This document shows, in pieces, positions 17,851 to 27,286 of a stretch of 41,568 nucleotides of DNA. The translations under genes and the position numbers were made by a program. The notes beneath the pieces were generated by a model. That model saw nothing but the letters and a program-made list of their open reading frames with translations. It had not been told where the DNA came from and ran no database searches. Every line of letters starts with the position of its first letter. Positions within the stretch are counted from its first letter, which is position 1. The DNA comes from Bacteroidota bacterium (GTDB lineage: Bacteria; Bacteroidota; Bacteroidia; Bacteroidales; Paludibacteraceae): contig JAUZOM010000009.1 in NCBI GenBank assembly GCA_030706465.1, positions 1 through 41,568 of the forward strand, read 5' to 3'.

Positions 17851-19725
17851 ATGAAAAAACTAACATTCATCACTTTAATGCTCTTTCTGCTTACTACAAT
17901 TTATGCAAAAAACAATAACACAATATTGGTTGAAGCCGAAAGTTTTGCCCAAAAGGGCGGTTGGGTAGTCGACCAACAGAGTATGGATATAATGGGTTCA
18001 CCTTACCTGATGGCTCACGGTATGGGCATTCCAGTCAGAAATGCCACAACCACTGTACAATTTCCAAAAACCGGAACATATCATGTATTTGTACGTACCC
18101 GTAACTGGGCTGGCCGTTGGAATACAACAGATGCACCCGGAAAATTCAAGTTAATAGTAGATAGCTCTGTTCTTGAACCGGTTTTTGGCACAGAGTCAGA
18201 TGAATGGAGTTGGCAAAAAGGAGGAAGTATTGAAATAAAATCTAAAACAGTCTCTCTCACTTTGAAAGATCTAACTGGTTTTAATGGCCGTTGTGATGCT
18301 ATTCTTTTTAGTTCGGATCCAAACTTTATTCCACCTTTGGATACCAAAAGGATCGAAACTCTACGGGCAGAATTGAATCCTACTACAGTAAAGCCCAAAA
18401 ATGCAGGTACATTCGATTTTGTTGTTGTGGGAGGTGGTATGGCAGGAACATGTGCAGCTATATCAGCTGCCAGGTTGGGATTAAAAGTGGCACTCATTCA
18501 AGACAGGCCTGTTTTGGGTGGAAATAACAGTTCCGAGGTTCGGGTGCATTTGGGTGGGCGAATCAGGGTTGAACCTTTTCCTGCTATTGGAAACCTGGTA
18601 AACGAGATAGGACCTGCTAAAGAAGGAAATGCACAACCCAAAGGCAACTATGAAGACGACAAAAAGATACTGGCTATAGAGGCTGAAAAAAATATTAGTT
18701 TGTTTCTGAATCATCGAGCTAATGTTGTCAATATGAAGAATGGCAGAATTATGAGTATTGAGGCCACAGATATCCAAACAGGAGAAAAAAAATTATTTAT
18801 TGCTCCGCTTTTTGCCGATTGTACGGGTGATGCAACAATCGGTACACTTGCCGGAGCTAAGTATATGACCGGAAGAGAAAGTGCAAGGCAGTATGGCGAA
18901 ACACGTGCTCCTGAAAAAACGGATTCACTCACTATGGGTTCGTCGGTACAATGGTTTGCTATTGGCAAAGCCAACGAATCGTCATTCCCCGATATTAAAT
19001 GGGGATTGCCCTGGAACGAAAGTAAAACATACAAAATAACTCGCGGCGACTGGGACTGGGAAACCGGTATGGGTATGAATCAACTAACTGAAATAGAGCG
19101 AATACGGGATTATGGCTTGATGGTAGTCTATTCAAATTGGTCCTATCTGAAAAATAATTCACAGGAAAAAGATTTATTTGCAAGAAAACAGTTGGAATGG
19201 GTTGCCTATGTTGCAGGCAAGCGTGAATCGAAACGTTTGGTGGGCGATTATATACTTACTGAAACAGATTTAACAAAAGCAAATGTTTATCCGGACGGAA
19301 CAGCTTCCACTACCTGGACAATTGATTTGCATACTCCCGACCCTGAAAATTCGAGATTATTCTTGGGGGCAGCGTTTAAGTCCATTGCAGAACATACCGC
19401 AATTTACCCCTACCCTATTCCATTTCGTTGTTTGTATTCGGTCAATGTGCCAAACCTAATGATGGCAGGTAGAAATATTAGTGTAACTCATGTAGCATTG
19501 GGCACCGTACGGCTTATGCGTACCGGAGGTATGATGGGTGAAGTGCTTGGAATGGCTGCTTCTATCTGTAAAAAAGAGAAAACGGATCCGCGTGGGGTCT
19601 ATCAAAATTATCTTCCTGAACTGGTGAAGTTAATGAAAAAAGGCATTGGAAAAGCGAATATTCCCAATACTCAAAAATATAACGAAGGGGGAACCTTGTT
19701 GAAAAACGTAAACAAAGAAGAATGA
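17851..19725 (+). CDS. Secreted FAD-dependent oxidoreductase with N-terminal carbohydrate-binding domain
   Basis: A two-part protein of 624 residues. I chose ATG 17851 over the TTG at 17815 because it begins a good signal peptide (MKKLTFITLMLFLLTTIYA). Residues about 22-155 form a xanthan-lyase/golvesin-like beta-sandwich (ILVEAESFAQKGGWVVDQQS, TGTYHVFVRTRNWAGRWN, DAILFSSDP). Residues about 187-600 are a FAD_oxidored-type flavoprotein: dinucleotide motif VVVGGGMAGTCAAISAARLG with glycines 194, 195, 196 and 199, PVLGGNNSSEVRVHLGG, LFADCTGDATIGTLAG, and a C-terminal MMAGRNISVTHVALGTVRLM that closes the FAD site. Related genes are common in polysaccharide clusters and often labelled xanthan lyase. 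The electron acceptor and sugar substrate are unknown. Oxidation of a sugar ring before cleavage is one possibility. Confidence 0.88.
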   Translation: MKKLTFITLMLFLLTTIYAKNNNTILVEAESFAQKGGWVVDQQSMDIMGSPYLMAHGMGIPVRNATTTVQFPKTGTYHVFVRTRNWAGRWNTTDAPGKFKLIVDSSVLEPVFGTESDEWSWQKGGSIEIKSKTVSLTLKDLTGFNGRCDAILFSSDPNFIPPLDTKRIETLRAELNPTTVKPKNAGTFDFVVVGGGMAGTCAAISAARLGLKVALIQDRPVLGGNNSSEVRVHLGGRIRVEPFPAIGNLVNEIGPAKEGNAQPKGNYEDDKKILAIEAEKNISLFLNHRANVVNMKNGRIMSIEATDIQTGEKKLFIAPLFADCTGDATIGTLAGAKYMTGRESARQYGETRAPEKTDSLTMGSSVQWFAIGKANESSFPDIKWGLPWNESKTYKITRGDWDWETGMGMNQLTEIERIRDYGLMVVYSNWSYLKNNSQEKDLFARKQLEWVAYVAGKRESKRLVGDYILTETDLTKANVYPDGTASTTWTIDLHTPDPENSRLFLGAAFKSIAEHTAIYPYPIPFRCLYSVNVPNLMMAGRNISVTHVALGTVRLMRTGGMMGEVLGMAASICKKEKTDPRGVYQNYLPELVKLMKKGIGKANIPNTQKYNEGGTLLKNVNKEE

Positions 19726-19779
19726 TAATTCTAAACACAAGTAATGACCAAAATATAATGTCGTATAATTTTCTGCCTT

Positions 19780-19826
19780 GCACTCGGTAAAGTACCTCTC
19801 ACAAGGAGAGGTACTTTACCGAGTGC
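19780..19826 (+). terminator. Perfect 21-bp hairpin between the oxidoreductase and LRR genes
   Basis: Positions 19780-19800 are exactly complementary to 19806-19826 around the 5-base loop ACAAG. The arms are GC-balanced and contain CACTCGGTAAAGTACC. The next bases are TCTTACTACTT, with no strong T run. It starts 54 bases after the upstream stop and ends 22 bases before the LRR start. It is most simply the terminator of the upstream unit, but it could also fold in the leader of the LRR mRNA. Confidence 0.6.
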
Positions 19827-19840
19827 TCTTACTACTTATT

Positions 19841-19870
19841 ATCAACCCATGAAAAATCAACCCATGAAAA
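19841..19870 (+). repeat. 15-bp tandem duplication spanning the LRR start codon
   Basis: ATCAACCCATGAAAA occurs twice in direct succession at 19841-19855 and 19856-19870. Each copy contains an in-frame ATG (19849 and 19864). The duplication therefore gives the LRR gene two start codons and adds MKNQP to the signal peptide. Confidence 0.8.
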
Positions 19871-22830
19871 AAGTTTTCGCTATTTTTCTTTTAATCCTAC
19901 TTGTAACAGTAATGCAAGCCCAGGTTTCTAAAACTATTAACATATCTACGCCCGGTACACTTTCGTCTTTGTTGACTTACACAGAAAAAGGGAGCATTAC
20001 CGACCTCACTGTCAAAGGTAATATCGATGCTCGGGATATTAAATGTATGAAGCAAGAAATTAAACAACTTACGTCATTGGATATTAATGCCGCAACTATT
20101 GTAGCCTATAATCAATATCCGTCAAATGACATGCCTGATAGCGCCTTTTTTGATACATTTAAACTAAAAACAGTTATATTGCCAAATGGTATAACATCAA
20201 TAGGAAAATACGCGTTTGGCTTTTGTAACGGCCTTATAAGTTTGACAATTCCTAATTCAGTTATTTCAATTAGCGATTATGCTTTTTTTTATTGCTCAAG
20301 CCTGACAGGTAGCCTAATAATTCCAAATTCTGTTATTACAATTGGTGAAGGAGCTTTTGGTGGTTGTAGTGGTTTATCTGGGAATTTAACCATTTCAAAT
20401 ACTGTAACATCAATAGGTAAATTTGGTTTTTACGGAACAGGATTGACAATAAGCGTTGATACAAATAATCCAAACTACACATCGGTAGATGGTGTATTAT
20501 TTAATAAAAATAAAACCGCTCTTATTGAATATCCTACATTAAAAACAGGTTCTTATATAATTCCAAGTACAGTCACGACTATAGCTGATTTTGCATTTTA
20601 TGGTTGCAAAGGCTTAACGGGAAGTTTGATAATTCCAAATTCGGTTACTTCAATTGATAGTTCTGCATTTTACGGTTGTAGCAGTTTAACGGGAGATTTA
20701 ACCATTCCTAATTCGGTAACAACAATAGGTGGCTCTGCATTTTCCGGGTGCAGTGGATTTACCGGTAGTTTGAATATTTCAAATTCAATCACAAAAATAA
20801 ATAATTCTGTCTTTTACGGATGTACAGGTTTAACGGGCAATTTGATAATTCCGAATTCGGTAACCACGATTGGCGATTTCGCCTTTTCTAATTGCAGTAG
20901 CCTGACTGGCAGCCTAATTATTTCGAATTCAGTAACATCAATAGGTAATTGTCCTTTTAGGGGTTGTGATGGATTGACATTAAATTTCGATGCAAATAAT
21001 CCTAACTATACAATCTCAGATGGTATCATTTTCAACAAAGATAAAACAATTCTTATTCAATATCCAACCTCGAAAACTGGAGATTATATAATTCCAAATA
21101 CAGTAGTAAAAATAGCTGATCATGCTTTTGATGGTTGTATAGGTTTAACGGGAAGTTTGATAATTCCTAATTCGGTTACTTCAATTGGTAATTTTTCTTT
21201 TTTGGGTTGCAGCGGTCTTACGGGTAATCTAATAATATCGAATTCTGTTACAACAATAGGCGATTATACCTTTGATGGTTGCGGATTTACAGGCAGTTTA
21301 ACAATCCCTAATTCGGTTACTTCAATTGGTAATTTTTCTTTTTTTGGTTGCGGCGGACTTACTGGTAGTTTAATAATATCGAATTCTGTTACAACAATAG
21401 GCAATTACACTTTTGATGGTTGTGGATTTACAGGCAGTTTAACAATCCCTAATTCTGTTGTCACAATTGGCAGTTATGCCTTTGCAGGTTGCAGTAATTT
21501 TAAGGGTAGTTTAACTCTTTCAAATTCTCTAAAAACAATAGGAGATAGAGCTTTCGTATATTGTAATGGTTTGACAGGCGACTTAACAATTCCAAATTCA
21601 GTCACAACAATTGGGGATTTAGCTTTTATGGATTGTAGTGGTTTTAATGGTAATTTAAAAATTTCAAATGCTGTAACTTCAATTGGCAATTATGCATTTA
21701 GCGGCTGTAGTGGACTGACAGGCAATTTAATAATTCCAAATTCTGTTACAGCAATATGTCAAGGCGCTTTTAATGGTTGTAGCAGTTTTTCTGGTGATTT
21801 AGCAATTCCAAATTCCGTTACTACAATTGGTATAGCAGCTTTTCTTAATTGTACTGGCTTTAATGGTAATTTAAAAATTTCAAATTCGGTGAAAACAATT
21901 GAGTTTGACACTTTTTTCCGTTGTAGCGGCTTAGTGGGAGATTTAATAATTCCAAGTTCAGTTACAACAATAGGCTTTTATGCATTTTCCGGTTGTAATG
22001 GCTTCAATGGTAATTTAAAAATTCCTAATTCAATTACAACAATCTGTGATTACGCTTTCGATAATTGTAGTGGGTTAACCGGTAATTTGACGATTCCAAA
22101 TTCGGTAACAACAATAGGCAAATCTGCTTTTTCTGGTTGTAGTGGCTTAGATGGGAATTTAACCATTTCAAATTCAGTAACATCAATTGATACTTTGGTT
22201 TTTTTTAATTGTAATAGACTAACCGGCAACTTAACAATTCCAAATTCAGTAACAACAATTGGTAAATCTGCATTTTCCAGTTGTAGTGGTTTTACTGGAA
22301 GTTTAATAATCCCAAATTCAGTAATTTCAATAGGTAGTGGCGCTTTTGCCAGTTGTAGAAGTTTAACTGGTAGTTTGACAATCCCAAATTCTGTCACAAC
22401 AATTGAAAAATCTGCTTTTAAGGGTTGCAGCGGGTTATCGTCTATTTATTCTTCCCGATTAACTCCTATCGATTTATCCAATTCTATTAATGTGTTTGGA
22501 GGTGTAAATAAATCAAGTACTATATTATATGTTCCAAAGGATTCGAAATCTGCTTATGGAGCAGCTAATCAATGGCAGGATTTCCTGAATATCGTCGAAA
22601 TGACCACCAGTTTACCATCTATCAACCAGAGCAATATTAAAATAACAAGTGAAGCTGGAAAACTTATGATAAATAATGCTGATCTAGGCAGCATTATGCA
22701 GGTTTTCAGTCTTTCGGGAGTAAAAATAAAAGAACAACTGATAGAAAGTCGCCAAGCAAATACTTCCTTGCCTGCTGGAGTATATGTGATTCGGGTTGGG
22801 GGTTATTCCGGGAAAGTGGTTGTGAATTGA
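19849..22830 (+). CDS. BspA-like leucine-rich-repeat surface protein with T9SS tail
   Basis: A 993-residue secreted repeat protein. The start is either ATG 19849 or ATG 19864 (see the duplication); the second begins the typical signal MKKVFAIFLLILLVTVMQAQ. After a short non-repeat head, about 29 LRR_5 units of 23-24 residues follow (pattern GNLTIPNSVTTIGDYAFSGC), from roughly residue 105 to 870. Two 45-50-residue insert units of the form NNPNYTSVDGVLFNKNKT interrupt the array. The C-terminal 70 residues are a T9SS sorting tail (LMINNADLGSIMQVFSLSG, LPAGVYVIRVGGYSGKVVVN). BspA-type repeats bind host proteins or other cells and, in environmental species, probably polysaccharide or biofilm partners. 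Its place inside an enzyme cluster suggests substrate adhesion; this is inference. Confidence 0.9.
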   Translation: MKNQPMKKVFAIFLLILLVTVMQAQVSKTINISTPGTLSSLLTYTEKGSITDLTVKGNIDARDIKCMKQEIKQLTSLDINAATIVAYNQYPSNDMPDSAFFDTFKLKTVILPNGITSIGKYAFGFCNGLISLTIPNSVISISDYAFFYCSSLTGSLIIPNSVITIGEGAFGGCSGLSGNLTISNTVTSIGKFGFYGTGLTISVDTNNPNYTSVDGVLFNKNKTALIEYPTLKTGSYIIPSTVTTIADFAFYGCKGLTGSLIIPNSVTSIDSSAFYGCSSLTGDLTIPNSVTTIGGSAFSGCSGFTGSLNISNSITKINNSVFYGCTGLTGNLIIPNSVTTIGDFAFSNCSSLTGSLIISNSVTSIGNCPFRGCDGLTLNFDANNPNYTISDGIIFNKDKTILIQYPTSKTGDYIIPNTVVKIADHAFDGCIGLTGSLIIPNSVTSIGNFSFLGCSGLTGNLIISNSVTTIGDYTFDGCGFTGSLTIPNSVTSIGNFSFFGCGGLTGSLIISNSVTTIGNYTFDGCGFTGSLTIPNSVVTIGSYAFAGCSNFKGSLTLSNSLKTIGDRAFVYCNGLTGDLTIPNSVTTIGDLAFMDCSGFNGNLKISNAVTSIGNYAFSGCSGLTGNLIIPNSVTAICQGAFNGCSSFSGDLAIPNSVTTIGIAAFLNCTGFNGNLKISNSVKTIEFDTFFRCSGLVGDLIIPSSVTTIGFYAFSGCNGFNGNLKIPNSITTICDYAFDNCSGLTGNLTIPNSVTTIGKSAFSGCSGLDGNLTISNSVTSIDTLVFFNCNRLTGNLTIPNSVTTIGKSAFSSCSGFTGSLIIPNSVISIGSGAFASCRSLTGSLTIPNSVTTIEKSAFKGCSGLSSIYSSRLTPIDLSNSINVFGGVNKSSTILYVPKDSKSAYGAANQWQDFLNIVEMTTSLPSINQSNIKITSEAGKLMINNADLGSIMQVFSLSGVKIKEQLIESRQANTSLPAGVYVIRVGGYSGKVVVN
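20196..22440 (+). repeat. Tandem array of about 29 LRR-encoding units (69-72 bp)
   Basis: Degenerate DNA repeats encode the LRR_5 units of the 993-aa protein. The clearest recent event is a 141-bp tandem duplication: the segment starting at 21166 is repeated at 21307 with only a few base differences and covers two LRR units (47 residues). Such arrays change length by slippage or recombination. Confidence 0.8.
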
Positions 22831-22942
22831 TAAAATGATAATTTCATTGTCAAATGAAAATAAAAATATACTATACAAAAAAACATATACGCACGTATTA
22901 CCTTCAGATAAAATAATATCGGGATTTTAGGTCTTCATTCGT

Positions 22943-22950
22943 TATCTTTG
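22943..22950 (+). promoter_or_regulatory. -7 box TATCTTTG upstream of GH106
   Basis: TATCTTTG matches the Bacteroidota -7 consensus TAnnTTTG exactly. It lies 70 bases before the GH106 ATG, with no clear -33 TTG. It makes GH106 likely to have its own promoter after the LRR gene. Confidence 0.4.
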
Positions 22951-23019
22951 TAATCCTTATCATTCATATAAATATGCCGTATCAGTAATTCGAAACTAAT
23001 TTCAGATTTCTGCAATATC

Positions 23020-26000
23020 ATGAAAATCTCATTTCTTCTAATTATCCTCTTTTCATCAACATTATTATTGGCTGCTATAAAGCCACACAAAACCATCATA
23101 CAAAGCAATACCCTTGAACGTGGTTTCGTTGTTCCTGCCGACTCAATGCAAACCACTGTATATTGGTATTGGATTTCGGATAATATATCGGAACTGGGTG
23201 TCATTAAGGATTTATATGCTATGAAAAAAGCGGGCATCAACCGCGCATTTATTGGCAATATCGGCCTGAATGATGTTCCTTACGGAAAAGTGAAGATGCT
23301 GAGTGATGATTGGTGGAAGATACTTCATGCCGCTCTTAAAACAAGTACAAAATTAAATATTGAAATTGGCATCTTCAACTCCCCGGGTTGGAGTCAGTCT
23401 GGAGGCCCATGGATAAAAGCAGAGAACGCTATGCGCTATTTGACAGCTTCTGAAATCCATGTAAAAGGACCTTTGAAGCTATCACAAAAATTAGAGAAAC
23501 CCCTCGAGTTATTTCAGGACGTAAAAGTAATAGCTTATCCGGCACCAAAGGATAATCAACTTGTTTTGAATTGTCAAAACGGAACCATAAGTTCTATTCC
23601 GGTTGTAACTGATCTCGCAAAGATCGTTGACGGAGATATAAAAACGGGAATTGTTTTATCATCCGGAACTGAGTTTACAGTTAATTTTGAGGCCAAAGGA
23701 CTTTTTACAGCCCGCAGTCTTTCGATTCGACCTACCGAAAGTCCTATGATTGCAACTGCTTTGATCCAGGCAAAAGATGCCAACGGCAATTATCGAACAC
23801 TTTCAGAATTTGAAATTAATCGTTCCAATCCGGCTTTGAATGTTGGTTTTAAACCTTATGCACCGGTAGTTGTCTCATTCCCTGCCGCAACGTCAAGTTG
23901 TTTCCGTCTGATAATTAAAAATGCCAGTCCCAACAGCGGATTGGCTGAAGTGGAGTTAGCAGCAGCTCCACGTGTGGAACGTTATTCCGAAAAAACGCTG
24001 GCCAAGATGCATCAAACTCCGCTCCCTTATTGGAAGGAATACCAATGGGCACCACAGTCCGAAGTGGATGATAAAGCTACTGTGATTGATGCTTCTAAAG
24101 TAATAGATATAACAAGAAACCTTGCATCCAACGGAATACTTAATTGGGAAGTACCCGATGGAAATTGGATAATCCTCCGGACCGGCATGACCCCCACCGG
24201 TACCACCAACAGTCCTGCACCGCCAGAAGCCACAGGCTATGAAGTAGATAAAATGAGTAAAAGATTTGTGGAAGATCATTTTCATGCATTTATTGGAGAA
24301 ATTCTAAAACGGGTTCCCGAAGCTGATAGAAAAACGTTCAAAATGGTTGTTGAGGATAGTTACGAAACAGGAGGAGAAAATTTTACAGATGGGTTTTTGA
24401 ATGAATTCAAATTGAAATATGGATATGATCCGATTCCTTATCTTCCTGTCTACGAAGGAATGGTTGTAAATAGTGAATTGGAGTCTGATCGATTCCTTTG
24501 GGATATGCGCCGGTTGGTAGCTGACAAAGTGGCGTATGATTATGTTGGGGGTCTGAGAGATATCAGTCATAAATATGGGTTGAAAACATGGCTTGAATGT
24601 TACGGCCATTGGGGTTTCCCGAGCGAATTTCTTATGTACGGTGGACAGTCGGACGAAATAGCCGGTGAGTTCTGGAGTGAAGGGGATTTGGGAAATATAG
24701 AAAACCGTGCTGCCAGTTCTTGCGGTCATATTTATGGGAAGACAAAGATTTCGGCTGAATCAAACACATGTGGAGGGAATGCTTTTAGCCGCTATCCGGC
24801 CAAAATTAAGCAACGTGGCGACAAGTTCTTTGCCGAAGGTATTAACAATACCTTACTCCATCTTTATATCAGTCAACCATACGAAGACAAAAACCCGGGA
24901 GTGAATGCATCCTTTGGTAACGAATTTAATCGGAAGAACACCTGGTTTTCCCAATTGGAAGTATATACTCAATACCTGAAGAGGACAAATTATATGCTTC
25001 AACAAGGATTGAATGTAGCCGATGTAGCCTATTTTATTGGCGAAGATGCTCCTAAAATGACAGGAATTACTGATCCTGCCCTTCCGGTTGGCTATCAGTT
25101 TGATTATATGAATGCCGAAGTGATTGAGAAGCATATGACTGTAAAAAATGGACTGATTACATTGCCTCATGGCACGCAATACCGTATTCTGGTTTTGCCG
25201 AAATTAGAAACTATGCGTCCTGAATTGCTTGCTAAGCTAAAAAAACTGGTAAATGATGGAGCTACTATATTGGGACCTGCCCCAAGCCGTTCACCGAGTT
25301 TGCAAAATCAACCAATAGCTGATCAGCAGGTTCAGAGAATGGCCAAAGAACTCTGGGGAAATGTAGATGGGGTGAACATTAAATCTCACAAATATGGGAA
25401 AGGAATGGTGATCAACGGAATGAACATGACAGAGGCCTTTGCTTTGATCAACTGTGTACCTGACTGCAAATTGCCGAAAAATAACCTGATTCATTATGGT
25501 CACAGGACATTGGGCAACGGTGAAATCTATTTTATATCGAACCAAACTGCAGACGACAAACAAATTACTCCTGAATTCAGGGTACAAGGTCTTCAGCCCG
25601 AGCTTTGGGAAGCTACCACCGGTACTTATCGGACACTTGCTGCTTACTCCCAAAAGGGACTCACAACTTCAGTCCCCCTGAAACTGGCGCCTTATGAAAG
25701 TGTTTTCATTGTGTTTCGAAAGCAGGCAGGTCAATCTTCGAAAAATAATATTGAAGCTAATTATCCGACACCAATCATACTGACTGATATGAAAGGCCCA
25801 TGGACAGTCCAATTTGACAGTTTACAAAGAGGTCCTTCCGAACCAATTGTTTTTAATGTATTGCAAGATTGGTCTACATCAACAGATGAAAGAATAAAGT
25901 ATTACTCAGGAACAGCATTTTACAAAACCAGCTTCAATTTAAAGGAAGTGATAATTAACAAAAGGGTTATTATCAATCTGGGAGAAGTAACTGCCATGGC

Positions 26001-26262
26001 TAAAATATCGGTAAATGGGGTTTTTGCCGGTGGAGTTTGGACAGCTCCTTATTCCCTTGATATAACATCATTGGTAAAGAAAGGAACAAATGAATTAAAA
26101 ATAGAAGTCGTGAATACTTGGTTAAACCGTCTGATTGGAGATTTGAAATTGCCGGAAGACCAACGTAAAACATGGTGTTCAATAAATCCTTATACGACAA
26201 ATAGTCCTCTGCAAAAATCCGGACTTATTGGACCTGTTGTGATTTCTACCGTGAAATATTGA
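23020..26262 (+). CDS. GH106 alpha-L-rhamnosidase
   Basis: Predicted to remove terminal alpha-L-rhamnose from rhamnogalacturonan or a related rhamnose-rich glycan. The protein is 1080 residues, the usual length for secreted Bacteroidota GH106. A signal peptide covers about 1-20. The N-terminal barrel shows the family wording VYWYWISDNISELGVIKDL, MKKAGINRAFIGNIG and IGIFNSPGWSQSGGPWIKA. Central motifs include VVEDSYETGGENFTDGF, GLKTWLECYGHWGFPSEF and EFWSEGDLGNIENRAASSC. From about 920 onward a galactose-binding-like beta-sandwich appears (TAFYKTSFNL, AKISVNGVFAGGVWTAPYSL, GTNELKIEVVNTWLNRLIGDL). It likely acts in the periplasm together with GH28 and GH105, and is the last gene of the degradation cluster. 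Confidence 0.93.
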   Translation: MKISFLLIILFSSTLLLAAIKPHKTIIQSNTLERGFVVPADSMQTTVYWYWISDNISELGVIKDLYAMKKAGINRAFIGNIGLNDVPYGKVKMLSDDWWKILHAALKTSTKLNIEIGIFNSPGWSQSGGPWIKAENAMRYLTASEIHVKGPLKLSQKLEKPLELFQDVKVIAYPAPKDNQLVLNCQNGTISSIPVVTDLAKIVDGDIKTGIVLSSGTEFTVNFEAKGLFTARSLSIRPTESPMIATALIQAKDANGNYRTLSEFEINRSNPALNVGFKPYAPVVVSFPAATSSCFRLIIKNASPNSGLAEVELAAAPRVERYSEKTLAKMHQTPLPYWKEYQWAPQSEVDDKATVIDASKVIDITRNLASNGILNWEVPDGNWIILRTGMTPTGTTNSPAPPEATGYEVDKMSKRFVEDHFHAFIGEILKRVPEADRKTFKMVVEDSYETGGENFTDGFLNEFKLKYGYDPIPYLPVYEGMVVNSELESDRFLWDMRRLVADKVAYDYVGGLRDISHKYGLKTWLECYGHWGFPSEFLMYGGQSDEIAGEFWSEGDLGNIENRAASSCGHIYGKTKISAESNTCGGNAFSRYPAKIKQRGDKFFAEGINNTLLHLYISQPYEDKNPGVNASFGNEFNRKNTWFSQLEVYTQYLKRTNYMLQQGLNVADVAYFIGEDAPKMTGITDPALPVGYQFDYMNAEVIEKHMTVKNGLITLPHGTQYRILVLPKLETMRPELLAKLKKLVNDGATILGPAPSRSPSLQNQPIADQQVQRMAKELWGNVDGVNIKSHKYGKGMVINGMNMTEAFALINCVPDCKLPKNNLIHYGHRTLGNGEIYFISNQTADDKQITPEFRVQGLQPELWEATTGTYRTLAAYSQKGLTTSVPLKLAPYESVFIVFRKQAGQSSKNNIEANYPTPIILTDMKGPWTVQFDSLQRGPSEPIVFNVLQDWSTSTDERIKYYSGTAFYKTSFNLKEVIINKRVIINLGEVTAMAKISVNGVFAGGVWTAPYSLDITSLVKKGTNELKIEVVNTWLNRLIGDLKLPEDQRKTWCSINPYTTNSPLQKSGLIGPVVISTVKY

Positions 26263-26322
26263 AGATAATAAATCGACTTATATTAATATAATTCACAACA
26301 ATAGTTTTCATCAAAAAAGCAA

Positions 26323-26580
26323 TCAAAACGGTTCTTTGATTAATAAATCATGTGTTTCATCAAACCAAAATACAGAAAGTTCAAGTTGCAAAGCATACTC
26401 AATACTTGCACGGGGGCCGGTATAACGAGGACTCATTATTCTTTTTGGTTCTTCCAAAGATATAAGTAGCGGCCAATTTTGTTCCGAATATCGTAACGCA
26501 TGCTGCGAGCATTCTTCTGGATTCAGGGAACCGGGACTATGCCTACGGAAGTTCCTAACGACAATTGATGCTGTGTTACA
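26323..26580 (-). pseudogene. Headless reverse-strand coding remnant
   Basis: An open frame of 85 codons on the minus strand ends at a TGA at 26323-26325. It reads as plausible protein (for example EECSQHALRYSEQNWPLLIS, then ASIEYALQLELSVFWFDETH). There is no suitable start. In the same frame upstream, 25 codons from an ATG at 26656-26658 end at a TAG (26581-26583). It could be a gene with a nonsense mutation or a truncated tail. I do not recognise the family, and it could also be an accidental frame. Confidence 0.3.
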
Positions 26581-27286
26581 CTATCCTGGCCTGGCTGAAC
26601 TCTGCAGTCCCGGACTGAAATACAGCTTTCGGATCAGTTTGCTCAGCCTTCCGTTCATCTTTTGTTCACTATCTGTTCAGAGATATCTACTATATAACCC
26701 GTATATATTCCCTATTTATGTAGATACAGGTTATAGAGGGAACATATACGACTAAACCAAAAACAGGTTGCGAAAGAAAGGTCGAACCAATAAGGAGAAA
26801 AGGGAAAAAAGAAAGCAGCATCTACAGGTTGTAAGTATCATCCTGACTCTTGTTTACTTTTTTATAAACCCATTTATGGACAATACTCATCTCTCCTTCC
26901 CCATTCCTCAGTAAGTATTTCGGTACACTGGAACCAGGTGGAACAGGTGTTGTTATTCTTCTATTAAGCACCATTCAAGAGGGATAACCCGAAAATAGAG
27001 CGAGACAATACGTTATTCCAACAACTTAAGTAGGTGGACTAACTGAATGTCCATTTTATACACCTGAACAATCTCAGTTGACTATTGATCCGGCAGCCGG
27101 CCATCGTACGAAGTTGGAGGGGTGTTGAAGTCGATCCTTACCCGGATTCCAGGTCTTTCCCTGATGTTGTTTCACTTCGGATTCTTCCTTCCCGGGCAGT
27201 ATCCTCTTCCTTCAGTCTTACTTCCTCCGGGGTTCTTGCTCTGTATAGAGACCGTTCAGAGGGAGTATAGAGGGGGTTTCGAGGGG

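Noticed and set aside
22050-22397. Repetitive minus-strand ORFs inside the LRR gene
   Set aside because: Their repeats are the mirror of the LRR repeat on the plus strand; no independent evidence.
26573-26755. Forward 60-codon ORF after GH106
   Set aside because: Random-looking composition with no signal or domain, and the opposite strand reads more like protein here.
27085-27270. Forward 61-codon ORF rich in Arg/Ser next to the 11-bp repeats
   Set aside because: It lies in a G+C-rich repeat patch, has no start context and ends in the repeat zone. Chance frame.
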